64,000 nucleotides of DNA from Sapientia aquatica. Lineage in GTDB: Bacteria > Pseudomonadota > Gammaproteobacteria > Burkholderiales > Burkholderiaceae_D. The notes beneath the pieces are model-generated. The model had not been told where the DNA came from. It searched no databases and was given only the letters and a program-made list of their open reading frames with translations. Every line of letters begins with the position of its first letter. The first letter of the stretch is position 1. The stretch spans positions 62,001 to 126,000 of the forward strand of contig NZ_SMYL01000009.1 in assembly GCF_004358105.1 (NCBI RefSeq). Direction: 5' to 3'. Shown here piece by piece: positions 55,333 through 64,000 of this stretch. A program made the position numbers and the translations under genes.

Positions 55333-55728
55333 ATGGCTAAAGCAACGATTAAAAGCATTACAGACATATTCGCGAAAGTAAGTGAATTGGATATTAAAGA
55401 TTTTGATGGAACATCGGTTGGTGTGAAATTAAAAATGGTTGGAACAGATAGTAAGCAATACAGAGACGCAGAAAAGAAAATGCTTCCGTTTGCAGGTAAA
55501 AAAATTACTGATTTGTCTTCAGACGATATCGAAAAGATTGCAGCACTGAAAAAAGAGATGGCAATTTCATTCATCGTTGGATGGGATAACGAAGAAGTTA
55601 TGGGCGCACCTTATTCACCTGAATTTGCACAGCAATTATTCAGTCGTGAAGAAGCAAGTTTTATTTTAGGTCAGGTGGAGGAATTTGCACAAGAGCGTGC
55701 CAACTTTTTTCGTCCAAACAAAAAGTAA
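55333..55728 (+). CDS. Tail assembly chaperone (G-type)
   Basis: 131 residues, acidic and helical (IKDFDGTSVGVKLKMVGTDSKQYRDAEKKM; SREEASFILGQVEEFAQERANF). Position between the tail tube and tape measure genes, and the overlapping reading frame at its end, match lambda G. Chaperones coat the tape measure during tail assembly. It stops at 55728, but a +1/-2 shift near 55702-55713 would continue into the next frame. Confidence 0.8.
   Translation: MAKATIKSITDIFAKVSELDIKDFDGTSVGVKLKMVGTDSKQYRDAEKKMLPFAGKKITDLSSDDIEKIAALKKEMAISFIVGWDNEEVMGAPYSPEFAQQLFSREEASFILGQVEEFAQERANFFRPNKK
55702..55713 (+). other. Candidate programmed frameshift site in tail chaperone gene
   Basis: AAC TTT TTT CGT with six T. 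A Phe-tRNA on TTT TTT can slip +1 onto TTC or -2 onto TTT; either leads to the downstream frame, which is open from 55670 to 56095. The -1 frame meets a stop quickly, so lambda-type -1 slippage does not fit. Confidence 0.55.
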
Positions 55729-55759
55729 TTTAACTAAATTCATCAATGGATATGTAGTA

Positions 55760-56095
55760 ATGAACTATCCAACAAAGATGGGCACGTTAGAACAGCAATT
55801 GAGCGCACTACGAAAACAAAAACTGCCATTACCAGAAACGTTAAATGGCAGGGTTATACCAAAAGACATTGAACTTAACACGTTTGAAGAATGGATTATG
55901 TTGCAGTGGCGTGAAATTGGACAGTCAAGAGAAACAAACGACACTGGCCCACAGCCAATTACAGATACACAAATTCTTGCATATATCGAATTGATGCAAG
56001 AGGATTTAAGACTGATAGATATAAAACTAATAAAAGATATTGATAAAGAATTTATTAGCGAGTTGGCAGAACAAAGAGAAATAAACAAGGACTAA
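55760..56095 (+). CDS. Tail assembly chaperone extension (T-type, possibly made by frameshift)
   Basis: 111 residues from ATG 55760 (MNYPTKMGTLEQQLSALRKQ), but this start has no clear Shine-Dalgarno. The frame stays open upstream to 55670, overlapping the end of the G-type gene. That layout, immediately before the tape measure gene, matches the gpG/gpGT pair of siphophages. The sequence is rich in charged helices (FEEWIMLQWREIGQSRE). If frameshifting occurs, the main product is the fused protein and not this cistron alone. Confidence 0.7.
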   Translation: MNYPTKMGTLEQQLSALRKQKLPLPETLNGRVIPKDIELNTFEEWIMLQWREIGQSRETNDTGPQPITDTQILAYIELMQEDLRLIDIKLIKDIDKEFISELAEQREINKD

Positions 56096-56099
56096 TAAT

Positions 56100-58583
56100 A
56101 TGGCTTCAATACTCGACGTACTATTCAAAGCAGACTACAGCGATTTAGATAAAGCGTCAGAAGCTGCTGAGAAACTTCATAAACACGCAAACCACGCCAG
56201 CGAAGCAGGCGAACACTTAGAAACCATTTTTAAGGGTATGGGCAGTGCTGTTGGTGAAGCAGTTGAACACATCAGTCGATTCAATAACACGATAGGCAAA
56301 ATGATGGAATCGTTAGAACATTTAGCAACCACGAATGTTAAAACAATCGGTGGATTAGGCGCATTTGGTTCTGAGGTGCTTGCAGCGACTGCAACTGCTG
56401 CTGCTTTCGTAGTTGTATTAGGGCTTGTCGGTGTTGCACTCGCTTTTGAAGCTGCTGAACACATCGAGAAAATGACCAACTTAGCTATTGCATACGGTTA
56501 CAGTGCGACGCAAGCATTATTGATGAGTAAGGCTGCTGAAAAAGCAGGTTCTTCACTGGATGCAATTGAAGCTACATATGTAAAAGTCGCTAAAGCAGCA
56601 TATAACGCGAATGATCCGCTTAAAGGCACTGGTGCAGCATTTAGGTCACTTGGTATCGACATTAAAGAATCTAATGGCGAATTAAAATCTGCCCAAGAAC
56701 TCACTAATGAAGCAATTGAAAAATGGAAGGAAGGTAAGCAAACAACTGAAGAATTTGCTGCGACTACTGCTGTATTAGGTAAAGGGTGGGAAAAGAATTT
56801 ACCTGCATTAGAAGCTGTTGCTGAAGCGAATAAAGTTGCCAATGAACTTCAACAAAAAGGCATTGGAATTAGCAAAGAAAGTTCCGCTATCGTTGAAGAA
56901 AATACTAAAGCACACGGTCGAATGGGTGCAATTATGGCTGACGTTGGATCACGCTTAGTTGAAATTGTCATTCCTGCTTTTACAAATTTAGTTAAATGGT
57001 TCAATACAAGTTATGAATCCGGTGGATTAGTTCGCGGGATATTTGTTGCAATCAATGCTTCAGCAGAAATTTTAATGTTTGGAGTTAAATTACTTAGTTC
57101 AGCATTTCAATATTTGGAATTCTTGTTAGTAAGTGTTGGTAAAGGCATCGCTGCTGTCGCTGCTTCATTAGCAATGCTTGCATCGGGTGATATGAAGGGT
57201 GCGAAAAATGTATGGACTCAGTATTTTGAAGATGTAAAAAAAGGTGCTGAAAGTTATCACGAAAGTCTTAAGGATTTATGGAAAGATCAGGGTGAACATA
57301 CTGTCGAGCCAAATAAAGAAGGCAATTCCGGTAAAGGCGGTGGAGATACTAAAGACAAACCTGTCGTTGTTAAGTCAGCTATCGGTGAAGCAAAAGATAT
57401 GTATGCAGCATATCAAGTCACTTTGGACAAAACTTTAGAAACTGTCGAACACTTTAATCAAGTTCAAAAAGCATCTGCTGAAATCGCCCGTTTAGATGCT
57501 GCATTCGAAAAAGAAAAACAAAAGATCACTGAAGAAAATAATCGCATTTTGAAAGAAGGTGGAACACTCAAAGCAACTTATTCATCGGAAGAATTAAAGC
57601 GTATCACTGCTGAAAAAGAAGCGATCATGCTTCGTGCTAAAGCTGTGGACGATGAACACGCTAAACAACTTATCGAAGTGGAAGACTATAAAAAGTTAAA
57701 TGATTTCGTTACCAAGTATAACAATACGATTGATGATGAAATTCGCCATCGTCATATGAGTGCTGAACAAATTCGTGAAGAGAATGCACAAAGAACGATT
57801 GAAGCGCAATTAGAAGGAAATATTCTTAAATTAAAGCATGACAATATTTGGACAATGGAACGTGAAAACGAATTACGTGCCCAAGCTGCTAAAGCAACCG
57901 ATGATGTTCACGCTGCTACATTAAGACTCGATGAAGCTAATACGCATTACATAAAAAATGGTGTTGCTGATTTTATGACCAGTATGGGCACTATGGACAA
58001 AGCTGCTGAAAACCTTACTGCTAAAGGTTTGAATGGAATGACCGATGCGATAACGAATCTTGTTGTTACTGGTAAAAATGGATTCAAACAATTGGTTGCT
58101 TCGATGTTAGAAGAGATTGCAAAACTAATTCTTAAATATATGGTTCTAATTCCACTAATGAAATCAATGCAATCAATGATGGGTGGATTCGGTGGAATAG
58201 GTGCTGGTGCTGCTGACGCTGGTGGATCAGCAGCAAGTGCTGCTTCGGTTGTAGGCTCTGCTGCTGATGGTGGTGAAATTGGCGATAACAATAATAACGG
58301 GCGTTCAATCTTAGTTGGTGAACACGGTCCAGAAATGTTCATTCCACGCGGAGCAGGAACAATTGTTCCAAACAATAAAATCAATGTCGGAAGTGGCAGT
58401 TCGAGTTTTGCAAGCCACATTACAAATAACATTACCGTTCAAGGTAGTAGTAATAGCAGTGCTGCTGACAACTTAGAACAAGCACGACTAATTTCAACAA
58501 TGATTGAAGCAAAAACAAAACAAACTCTTGCACAGCAATTATTGCCGGGCGGGATGCTAAGTGCAGCACAAAGGAGATTCTAA
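56100..58583 (+). CDS. Tape measure protein
   Basis: 827 residues, mostly helical with a hydrophobic segment near residues 85-125 (FVVVLGLVGVALAFEAAEHI) and further hydrophobic runs about 310-360, and a Gly/Ala-rich C-terminal part ending with GEHGPEMFIPRGAGTIVPNN, a frequent tape-measure signature. Its length sets tail length; by the usual rule about 0.15 nm per residue this gives roughly 125 nm. It may also act in membrane penetration during DNA entry. Confidence 0.9.
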   Translation: MASILDVLFKADYSDLDKASEAAEKLHKHANHASEAGEHLETIFKGMGSAVGEAVEHISRFNNTIGKMMESLEHLATTNVKTIGGLGAFGSEVLAATATAAAFVVVLGLVGVALAFEAAEHIEKMTNLAIAYGYSATQALLMSKAAEKAGSSLDAIEATYVKVAKAAYNANDPLKGTGAAFRSLGIDIKESNGELKSAQELTNEAIEKWKEGKQTTEEFAATTAVLGKGWEKNLPALEAVAEANKVANELQQKGIGISKESSAIVEENTKAHGRMGAIMADVGSRLVEIVIPAFTNLVKWFNTSYESGGLVRGIFVAINASAEILMFGVKLLSSAFQYLEFLLVSVGKGIAAVAASLAMLASGDMKGAKNVWTQYFEDVKKGAESYHESLKDLWKDQGEHTVEPNKEGNSGKGGGDTKDKPVVVKSAIGEAKDMYAAYQVTLDKTLETVEHFNQVQKASAEIARLDAAFEKEKQKITEENNRILKEGGTLKATYSSEELKRITAEKEAIMLRAKAVDDEHAKQLIEVEDYKKLNDFVTKYNNTIDDEIRHRHMSAEQIREENAQRTIEAQLEGNILKLKHDNIWTMERENELRAQAAKATDDVHAATLRLDEANTHYIKNGVADFMTSMGTMDKAAENLTAKGLNGMTDAITNLVVTGKNGFKQLVASMLEEIAKLILKYMVLIPLMKSMQSMMGGFGGIGAGAADAGGSAASAASVVGSAADGGEIGDNNNNGRSILVGEHGPEMFIPRGAGTIVPNNKINVGSGSSSFASHITNNITVQGSSNSSAADNLEQARLISTMIEAKTKQTLAQQLLPGGMLSAAQRRF

Positions 58584-58934
58584 ATGAGTAGTCCACTACC
58601 AACAACACCAAGCCCTTCACAAAGCTCTGCTAAAACAACTGAATTCAGAGTTACAAGGGTGAAATTAGGTAACGGATATGAACAACGTTCAATTGACGGA
58701 CTTAATGCAACGAGAGATTTATGGACATTAGTTTATGAAAATATTTCTTTGTCGAATTTGCAGACAATGACGACATTTTTCGACGGATTAGGTGGAGCAA
58801 CTTATTTTACGTGGACTGCATTTGGCGACGCAAGTTCAAGCAACTGGATTACGAACGGCAATTATACGATTCAGGTTACTTCAGGTACTACATATACCCT
58901 TAGCGTACCTATAACACAGGTATTCGATTTATGA
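58584..58934 (+). CDS. Minor tail protein M-like
   Basis: 116 residues. TEFRVTRVKLGNGYEQRSIDGLNATRDLWTLVYENIS and the FFDGLGGATYFTWTAFGD segment are typical of phage minor tail protein M. It begins directly after the tape measure stop and overlaps the next gene by 4 nt (ATGA). Part of the tail tip. Confidence 0.88.
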   Translation: MSSPLPTTPSPSQSSAKTTEFRVTRVKLGNGYEQRSIDGLNATRDLWTLVYENISLSNLQTMTTFFDGLGGATYFTWTAFGDASSSNWITNGNYTIQVTSGTTYTLSVPITQVFDL

Positions 58935-59449
58935 CAATTAATCAGGACATTATTCAACCGCAATTAGGTGCATTAGTTGATCTTTATCAGTTAGATGCAA
59001 CCGCAATTGGTAGTTCAGTTTTCTACTTTACTGCTGCAACAGATAACGGAGCTAATGTAAGTTTCGGTGGGCAAGTTTATATACCAATGCCAATTGAAGC
59101 GACTGGATTTCAAGCAAGTTCAGACGGCAGTCTGCCACGTCCAAAACTTCAGTTATCGAATGTAAATAAATTTCTTCAGCCATACCTATTAAGTTTTAGG
59201 TACTTCCAAGGAGCAAAGGTAACAAGGATAAGAACTTTTGATAAATATTTGGACGGTCATCCATCGGCAGATAGCACACAGCGATTACCAGATCAAATTT
59301 GGTATATCGATCAAATGGAAACAATGACAAAGCAAACAGTAGTTTTCAGCTTAGTTAGTCCACTCGATAGACCAAGTGTGAAATTACCTGCAAGACAAAT
59401 ATTACGTGATAACGGATTTCCGGGAGCAGGATTTCCTTATCTAACATAA
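58931..59449 (+). CDS. Minor tail protein L-like
   Basis: 172 residues of the lambda L family: LGALVDLYQLDATAIGSSVFYFT, PRPKLQLSNVNKFL and LVSPLDRPSVKLPARQILRDN. A short variant: lambda L is longer and has a C-terminal Cys-rich iron-sulfur region that is missing here, as in several related phages. Fits the M-L-K-I-J tail tip order. Confidence 0.85.
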   Translation: MTINQDIIQPQLGALVDLYQLDATAIGSSVFYFTAATDNGANVSFGGQVYIPMPIEATGFQASSDGSLPRPKLQLSNVNKFLQPYLLSFRYFQGAKVTRIRTFDKYLDGHPSADSTQRLPDQIWYIDQMETMTKQTVVFSLVSPLDRPSVKLPARQILRDNGFPGAGFPYLT

Positions 59450-59457
59450 AGGAAATA

Positions 59458-60198
59458 ATGGTAGCAGACAATTATATTAAGAACTGGCACGAGGTAGTGC
59501 AGCATGTATTACAAGAATATCCTAACGAAGCTTGTGGAATTATTGATAGTGACAATATTTTTCATCCTTACCCTAATATTCATTCTGATCCGCTTCATTG
59601 CTTTGAGCTTTCGTCTACTGTTTTCATAGAACACGATCTTAAAGCAATTCTTCATTCCCACACTTACGATCAAAAAACGTCTCACAGCGCATCTCGTGAT
59701 TTAGCACGTTGTCCAAGTTTCGTCGATCAAGAATCACAAATTTCATCAGACGTTGAATGGTGCGTAGTTGTATGCGATGGCGAAGGTGTTGACCAGCCAA
59801 TTTGGTGGGGCGATTACAACCATACAGCACCGTTAATGGATCGTGAATTTATTCCCGGTGCCCAAGACTGCTTAACATTTATTGCTGATTGGATGTATCA
59901 AAACAAAGGCATTGAATTACCACGACAACCACACTCCGAAGATTGGTTTCAAAACGGGGAAGATTTTATGTCAGAGCTTTACAAGACGTGGGGATTTTCT
60001 GACATAAATAGTAGTGAAATTGAAATAGGTGATTTAGTAATGTTTAAGATACGTTCAAGCGTAGTTAATCATTTAGGCATTTATGTTGGTAACAGCATGG
60101 TCGCTCATCATTTATTCAATCGCCTTCCAGTAGAAGAACTTCTATGCAAATGGGAAGGATACATAGAGAGAATAGCGCGATATGCAAAGAACGATTGA
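59458..60198 (+). CDS. Tail protein K-like: JAB/MPN peptidase plus NlpC/P60 domain
   Basis: 246 residues. The N-terminal JAMM part shows NEACGIID and LHSH followed by a Ser-Asp region (HSASRDLARC) whose spacing is longer than canonical. The C-terminal part has an NlpC/P60 Cys in AQDCLTFIADWMY and His in VVNHLGIYVG. Such K proteins help tail assembly and may cleave peptidoglycan or process the tip. It overlaps the next gene by 17 nt. Confidence 0.85.
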   Translation: MVADNYIKNWHEVVQHVLQEYPNEACGIIDSDNIFHPYPNIHSDPLHCFELSSTVFIEHDLKAILHSHTYDQKTSHSASRDLARCPSFVDQESQISSDVEWCVVVCDGEGVDQPIWWGDYNHTAPLMDREFIPGAQDCLTFIADWMYQNKGIELPRQPHSEDWFQNGEDFMSELYKTWGFSDINSSEIEIGDLVMFKIRSSVVNHLGIYVGNSMVAHHLFNRLPVEELLCKWEGYIERIARYAKND

Positions 60199-60739
60199 AT
60201 TCCACGGTGAAGCAGCAAAGAAATGGGGCAAGACTCACACAATAGATGCCGATACTACATTCATGGCCTTTCGCGGATTAGTAAATATTTTAGGCAATGA
60301 TTTTCGTGAATATGTAAGACAAAATAAATTCCGAATTCTTAAAAATAAAAATTCCCAAATAAAGAAGAATGCTTTATCTGAAATGCAAGTGCATCAAGAA
60401 TTAGAAGATACAAAAGTGCTGCATGTCGTGCCGATTATTCAAGGTGCTGGTGCAGTATTTCGAATAATTATTGGCGTAATTCTTTTAGTAGCAGCGTGTT
60501 TTGGATACGGAAATCCATACACGGTTTCATTAGGTATTTCTTTAATTATGGGCGGTATTGCTCAATTAATGGCCCCACATCCGAGTAGCGGAAGTAACGG
60601 CGCTTCATTAACCAGTTATAACTTCACTGGTCCAGCTAATAACACACAACAAGGTGGACCAGTTCCACTTGTTTATGGAAAGGTAGGTAACTGTGGTGGA
60701 ACAATAATTTCAATAGGTTTAACGTATGAAAAGCCATAA
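60182..60739 (+). CDS. Tail assembly protein I-like
   Basis: 185 residues of the lambda tail I family. Typical parts are the beta-grasp-like N-terminus (TIEFHGEAAKKWGKTHTI, FMAFRGLVNILG), a hydrophobic double segment (IIIGVILLVAACFGYG ... SLGISLIMGGIAQL), and the Gly-rich end GGPVPLVYGKVGNCGG. It overlaps the J gene by 14 nt. Confidence 0.88.
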   Translation: MQRTIEFHGEAAKKWGKTHTIDADTTFMAFRGLVNILGNDFREYVRQNKFRILKNKNSQIKKNALSEMQVHQELEDTKVLHVVPIIQGAGAVFRIIIGVILLVAACFGYGNPYTVSLGISLIMGGIAQLMAPHPSSGSNGASLTSYNFTGPANNTQQGGPVPLVYGKVGNCGGTIISIGLTYEKP

Positions 60740-63700
60740 GAATAAAAAAAATATACCTTCTGAAAATATTGTTGGTGCAGGTGGTGGTGGAAAAGGCGGT
60801 GGAAGTAGTGGTGCAAATATTGCGCCGGACAATCTATCATCAGTAAGTTCCGCGCGAGTATTGTTTGCTGTCGGTGAAGGTGAAATGGGTGGATTATGGA
60901 CAGGCGATGCAAAAAGTATTCGCATTAATAATACCCAACTTCAAAACCCATCAGGAACCTATAACTTCAACAATGTAATTTGGAACGTAAATACTGGCAC
61001 ACCAAGCCAAACATATATTCCGGGTTTTAGTGCGGCTGAAAATTATTTCTCGGTTGGTACAGAAGTGTTTAGTTATTCTCCTGTTACGGTTACTACATCT
61101 GGACCGAATATTGATGCAATGCGTATGGATATTCAAATTCCTGCATTGTCTATTCAAAGCAGTTCAACTGGTGATGTGAAGGGTTCATCAGTATCGTTCT
61201 ATTTCCAAACAAAATTATCAACTGGTGGCACATGGACAACGGTAAAAAACGTTACCGAAACTGGAAAATGTTCAAGTCCACAAATTATCAGTTATCGCAT
61301 TCCGCGCCCTACTTCTGCTGGTATTTGGCAAGTAAAAGTTGTTAGAACAAGTCCAGATGATTCAGGCACACTAATTCAAGATAGAACTATCGTAAATGGC
61401 TACACTGAAATCCAAGACGTTCAATTAGCATACGCAAATACGTGTGTATTAGGTGTTCAGGTTGATGCAAAAAGTATCGGCACAAGTGTTCCAACATTTA
61501 GTGCTGACTGGTACGGACGAAAAGTTCGAATTCCAAACAACTATGATCCAGTAACACGCATTTACACAGGATCGTGGACTGGTACATTTGGTGCGACAAA
61601 ATATTATACAAATAATCCAGCGTGGATTGTTTTTGACATGCTCACTGAAGCACGAGCAGGATTAGGACTTGCAGACAGCCAAATTGATAAATTCAGTTTC
61701 TATAATGCTTCTGTTTATTGTGATGCAGGAATTCAATACACTTCCGGTGGTGTTTATGTGACGGGTGGTGTAAGTGATGGTGCTGGCGGTCATGAACCGC
61801 GATACACATTTAACGGCGTAATTAATCAGCGTTTAGGTTCGTGGGATGCACTTCAACAAGTTGCATCAATTATGCACGGACGATTATTTACGACAGGTCA
61901 GTTAATAAAATTAGTTATTGATCAACCGGGTTCACCAGTCGCGTTAATTACTAATTCGAATGTAATTAACGATGGAAATACAGATTTTACATACAGCACA
62001 CCGAGCGCTACTACACGATTCAATGCTTGTCGCGTTACTTTCAACGATCCTGCATATAACTATCAAGTTAAAGACATTTTATACAATGATACAAGCACAG
62101 GCGAAGCCTACTTGCAGACTGATATTAATGGTTTTGGTATTACAAGTGAAGGACAAGCAAGACGACTTTCAAAGTGGGTAGTTGATACAAGTTTATACAG
62201 CACTTTAACTGTCGCATTCAAAGTTAGTTTTGAACACGCTGCTTTAGAGCCATTCGACATTATTAAATTAATGGATACGAATGTTGCTGGTGTAAATCAA
62301 GAAACAAGGATTGTTAGCATAAGCGGAACTTCAGTAACTTTTGACCGCCCAATAACAGTAGGCACAGGTACTTGGACTGTGGATGCGGTAGGAAGTGACG
62401 GTATAACTATTGAAACAAGAACAATTACAAGCACTGGTACAACAAGTGCGACCCACACTGTTTCATCTGCTTTGACTGGTGCGAAGAATAGTGCAGCAAT
62501 AATTACTGGTGCAGTTGGCGCACAATATTTCAGAATATTGTCTATCAAAGAATCAAAACCATTTGAATATGATGTTACAGCGACTCAATATGACTCAGCA
62601 AAATTTGCACGAATTGAAGGCGGTATTGCAGTCGCTACGTCACCGTTCTTCAGCAATCCAAATCAAACTTCTGTAAGTCCTGTTAGTGGATTTAGTTATG
62701 CACAAGTTAGTGCATTACAGCCTGATGGATCAGTGGGCAGATATTTAGATGTTGAGTGGGCACCTGTTTCAACTGACTACGTTGTTCGCTATGGTGTGAA
62801 CTGGAATAAAGACGACAATCCAATAACTGATTTAGGAAATAACATTCTTCAGCCAAGGGTTCGCATTCCACTCACTACAGATGGCACATATCTTATCAAT
62901 GTAATTGCATATAATTCATTCGGTAAAGCATCTGCACAGGCTACAGGAACATATACAGCAACCCTTTCTGCACCGTCAGGCATATCACCATTACCGAACG
63001 TAACAAGCCTTCAAACAGTAGCAGGAAGCACTACGGTATGGACTGGTCCTGATTTGACGGTTTCGTGGGTTGCAGGTGTTAATACGACTGCTTCTACGCT
63101 AAAGGATTATCAAGTTACTTTAGTGAATAGTGGAACAAGTTCATTATTCAAGACGTTCTATACGACAAGTACAAATTTCGCCTACAAGTTTGCCGACAAT
63201 GCTTCTGACAATGGTGGTACTCCTGTACGCAATATTGCAGTCACTGTAAAAGAACGTGATGCAGGTAACTTATTAACGGCAGGTACTGCTGTAACCTTAA
63301 TAAATTCTGCTCCTGCTGTTCCGACTTCAATTACTGCGACAGGAATGCAAAATGGAGTCGCTGTTTCGTGGGCTGCTACAGCTTCAACAAACACTATTGC
63401 TGGTTATATTGTTTGGGCGAGTCAAACGAACGCATTTACTCCAAGTTCTGCGAATGTGGTTTATCAAGGTTCTGCAACTGCATTTATTCACGCAAATTTA
63501 GCGACAAGTGCTGTCTGGTATTACAAGGTTGCTGCATACGATATTTTCGGTGTGAATTTGTCTGGTACTGGATTGAATGTGTCAAGTCAATATACTGCTA
63601 CTGCGACTGCTGCTGTAGGTATTTTAGGTGTTACTTCATTGCCGGGTTCAGGCACGGAAGGCATGGTTGTATTCAATACGACAGACGGACAACTTTACAG

Positions 63701-64000
63701 ATATCACAGCGGTGCGTGGACATTAGCAGTACCAGCAGTAAACGTCACAGGTACTCTTACAGCGTCTCAGATTGCTTCTGTGAATGCTGCTTCAGTTGGT
63801 GCTGGATTGACTGCTGCACAGATTAGTTCTGTGAATGCTGCTGCTGTTGGCAATGGCTTAACTGGCACTCAGATAGCTGCTTCAACAATTACAGGATCAA
63901 ACATAGTTGCTGGAACTATTACAGCAGGGAACATTGCAGCAGGAGCTATTACTGCAACTCAATTAGCTGCAAACTCGGTTACGTCTGCTGCAATTGTCGC
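60726..64000 (+). CDS. Tip attachment protein J-like (3' end cut off)
   Basis: The frame is open from ATG 60726 to the right edge, over 1090 codons. The start MKSHKNKKNIPSENIVGAGG and later TRFNACRVTFNDPAYNYQVKD, IKLMDTNVAG, and fibronectin-like repeats match phage host-specificity protein J. The visible end carries two 17-residue tandem repeats (positions 63768-63869) followed by decapeptide-like repeats (ITGSNIVAGT ITAGNIAAGA). These look like a beta-prism or triple-helix fibre stem leading to a receptor-binding tip outside the window. It overlaps the I gene. Confidence 0.9.
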   Translation, partial: MKSHKNKKNIPSENIVGAGGGGKGGGSSGANIAPDNLSSVSSARVLFAVGEGEMGGLWTGDAKSIRINNTQLQNPSGTYNFNNVIWNVNTGTPSQTYIPGFSAAENYFSVGTEVFSYSPVTVTTSGPNIDAMRMDIQIPALSIQSSSTGDVKGSSVSFYFQTKLSTGGTWTTVKNVTETGKCSSPQIISYRIPRPTSAGIWQVKVVRTSPDDSGTLIQDRTIVNGYTEIQDVQLAYANTCVLGVQVDAKSIGTSVPTFSADWYGRKVRIPNNYDPVTRIYTGSWTGTFGATKYYTNNPAWIVFDMLTEARAGLGLADSQIDKFSFYNASVYCDAGIQYTSGGVYVTGGVSDGAGGHEPRYTFNGVINQRLGSWDALQQVASIMHGRLFTTGQLIKLVIDQPGSPVALITNSNVINDGNTDFTYSTPSATTRFNACRVTFNDPAYNYQVKDILYNDTSTGEAYLQTDINGFGITSEGQARRLSKWVVDTSLYSTLTVAFKVSFEHAALEPFDIIKLMDTNVAGVNQETRIVSISGTSVTFDRPITVGTGTWTVDAVGSDGITIETRTITSTGTTSATHTVSSALTGAKNSAAIITGAVGAQYFRILSIKESKPFEYDVTATQYDSAKFARIEGGIAVATSPFFSNPNQTSVSPVSGFSYAQVSALQPDGSVGRYLDVEWAPVSTDYVVRYGVNWNKDDNPITDLGNNILQPRVRIPLTTDGTYLINVIAYNSFGKASAQATGTYTATLSAPSGISPLPNVTSLQTVAGSTTVWTGPDLTVSWVAGVNTTASTLKDYQVTLVNSGTSSLFKTFYTTSTNFAYKFADNASDNGGTPVRNIAVTVKERDAGNLLTAGTAVTLINSAPAVPTSITATGMQNGVAVSWAATASTNTIAGYIVWASQTNAFTPSSANVVYQGSATAFIHANLATSAVWYYKVAAYDIFGVNLSGTGLNVSSQYTATATAAVGILGVTSLPGSGTEGMVVFNTTDGQLYRYHSGAWTLAVPAVNVTGTLTASQIASVNAASVGAGLTAAQISSVNAAAVGNGLTGTQIAASTITGSNIVAGTITAGNIAAGAITATQLAANSVTSAAIV
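63768..63869 (+). repeat. Two 51-bp tandem repeats in J gene
   Basis: Units start CAGATTGCTTCTGTG (63768) and CAGATTAGTTCTGTG (63819), coding for QIASVNAASVGAGLTAA and QISSVNAAAVGNGLTGT, with a third start QIAAS at 63870. Confidence 0.88.

Larger units (their letters stand above)
44600..64000. mobile_element. Left part of an integrated siphovirus (prophage)
   Basis: Integrase followed by a full head/tail gene order with AT-rich, A-biased codon use unlike the host. Long noncontractile tail is predicted from a tape measure and lambda-like M, L, K, I and J genes; there are no baseplate wedge or sheath genes. The coat protein is P22-type, giving a mosaic lambda-tail/P22-head phage. No repressor, replication genes or right end in the window. 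The left edge coordinate is approximate. Confidence 0.9.

Noticed and set aside
55670-55728. -1 slippery heptamer in the tail chaperone (A-rich run near 55716-55726)
   Set aside because: A -1 shift there leads to a stop after a few codons, so it would not join the downstream frame.

Overview
The window looks like a chromosomal segment of a betaproteobacterium, most likely Burkholderiales (inference, from the gene set: CysB-type regulator, phasin, DUF3579, orphan LivK-like receptor, HDOD and GGDEF signalling proteins, type IV minor pilins). The first ~44.6 kb are ordinary host genes with moderate G+C. The last ~19 kb are visibly more AT-rich and form the left part of an integrated siphovirus. 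No rRNA, tRNA or CRISPR array was recognised.

Host part. 1-2.5 kb: the end of a SlyB-like lipoprotein gene, then htpG with a good sigma-32 type promoter. 2.5-7.2 kb: a MocR-type GntR/aminotransferase regulator divergent from a threonine/serine dehydratase, RidA and a PLP aminotransferase, a plausible amino-acid deamination unit. 7.3-17.2 kb: pncC, a POT peptide transporter, a small orphan protein, an HDOD protein, DUF1993, an orphan amino-acid binding protein, DUF1345, a cNMP-GGDEF protein, OmpW and a GDSL lipoprotein. 17.5-21.8 kb: an RND efflux pump with its adaptor. 22.0-27.7 kb: a type IV pilus minor-pilin operon (pilV, pilW, pilX, short pilY1, pilE-like, fimT-like) interrupted by a degenerate GxxExxY (PD-(D/E)XK-like) gene. 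27.8-29.5 kb: ribD and ribE. 29.7-44.6 kb: YgiQ radical SAM protein, a lone pilin with Gln at position +5, dgkA, an IclR regulator, pbpG, nitroreductase, phasin, a degenerate EAL protein, cysB, a periplasmic unknown, a Tat-exported phospholipase C/phosphatase, prfC and DUF3579.

Prophage part (about 44.6 kb to beyond the right edge). A tyrosine integrase is followed by three small membrane proteins (two on the minus strand). Then comes a complete-looking head and tail module: terS, terL, portal, scaffold, P22-type coat protein, head-tail connectors, tail terminator, tail tube, two overlapping tail chaperones, tape measure, lambda-like M, L, K and I, and a J-type tip protein that runs off the edge. 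No repressor, replication or lysis genes are inside the window apart from possible holin-like proteins, so the early region must lie to the right or be missing.

The most interesting signals are: a recurring GATAAATAA-type motif just upstream of the first gene after nearly every intergenic gap of the phage, three times downstream of a UUCG-loop terminator; a +1/-2 frameshift arrangement in the tail chaperones; an inverted repeat that would sequester the integrase ribosome binding site; the degenerate nuclease-fold gene within the pilin operon; a pilin with Gln at position +5; and an EAL protein that has lost its catalytic signature.
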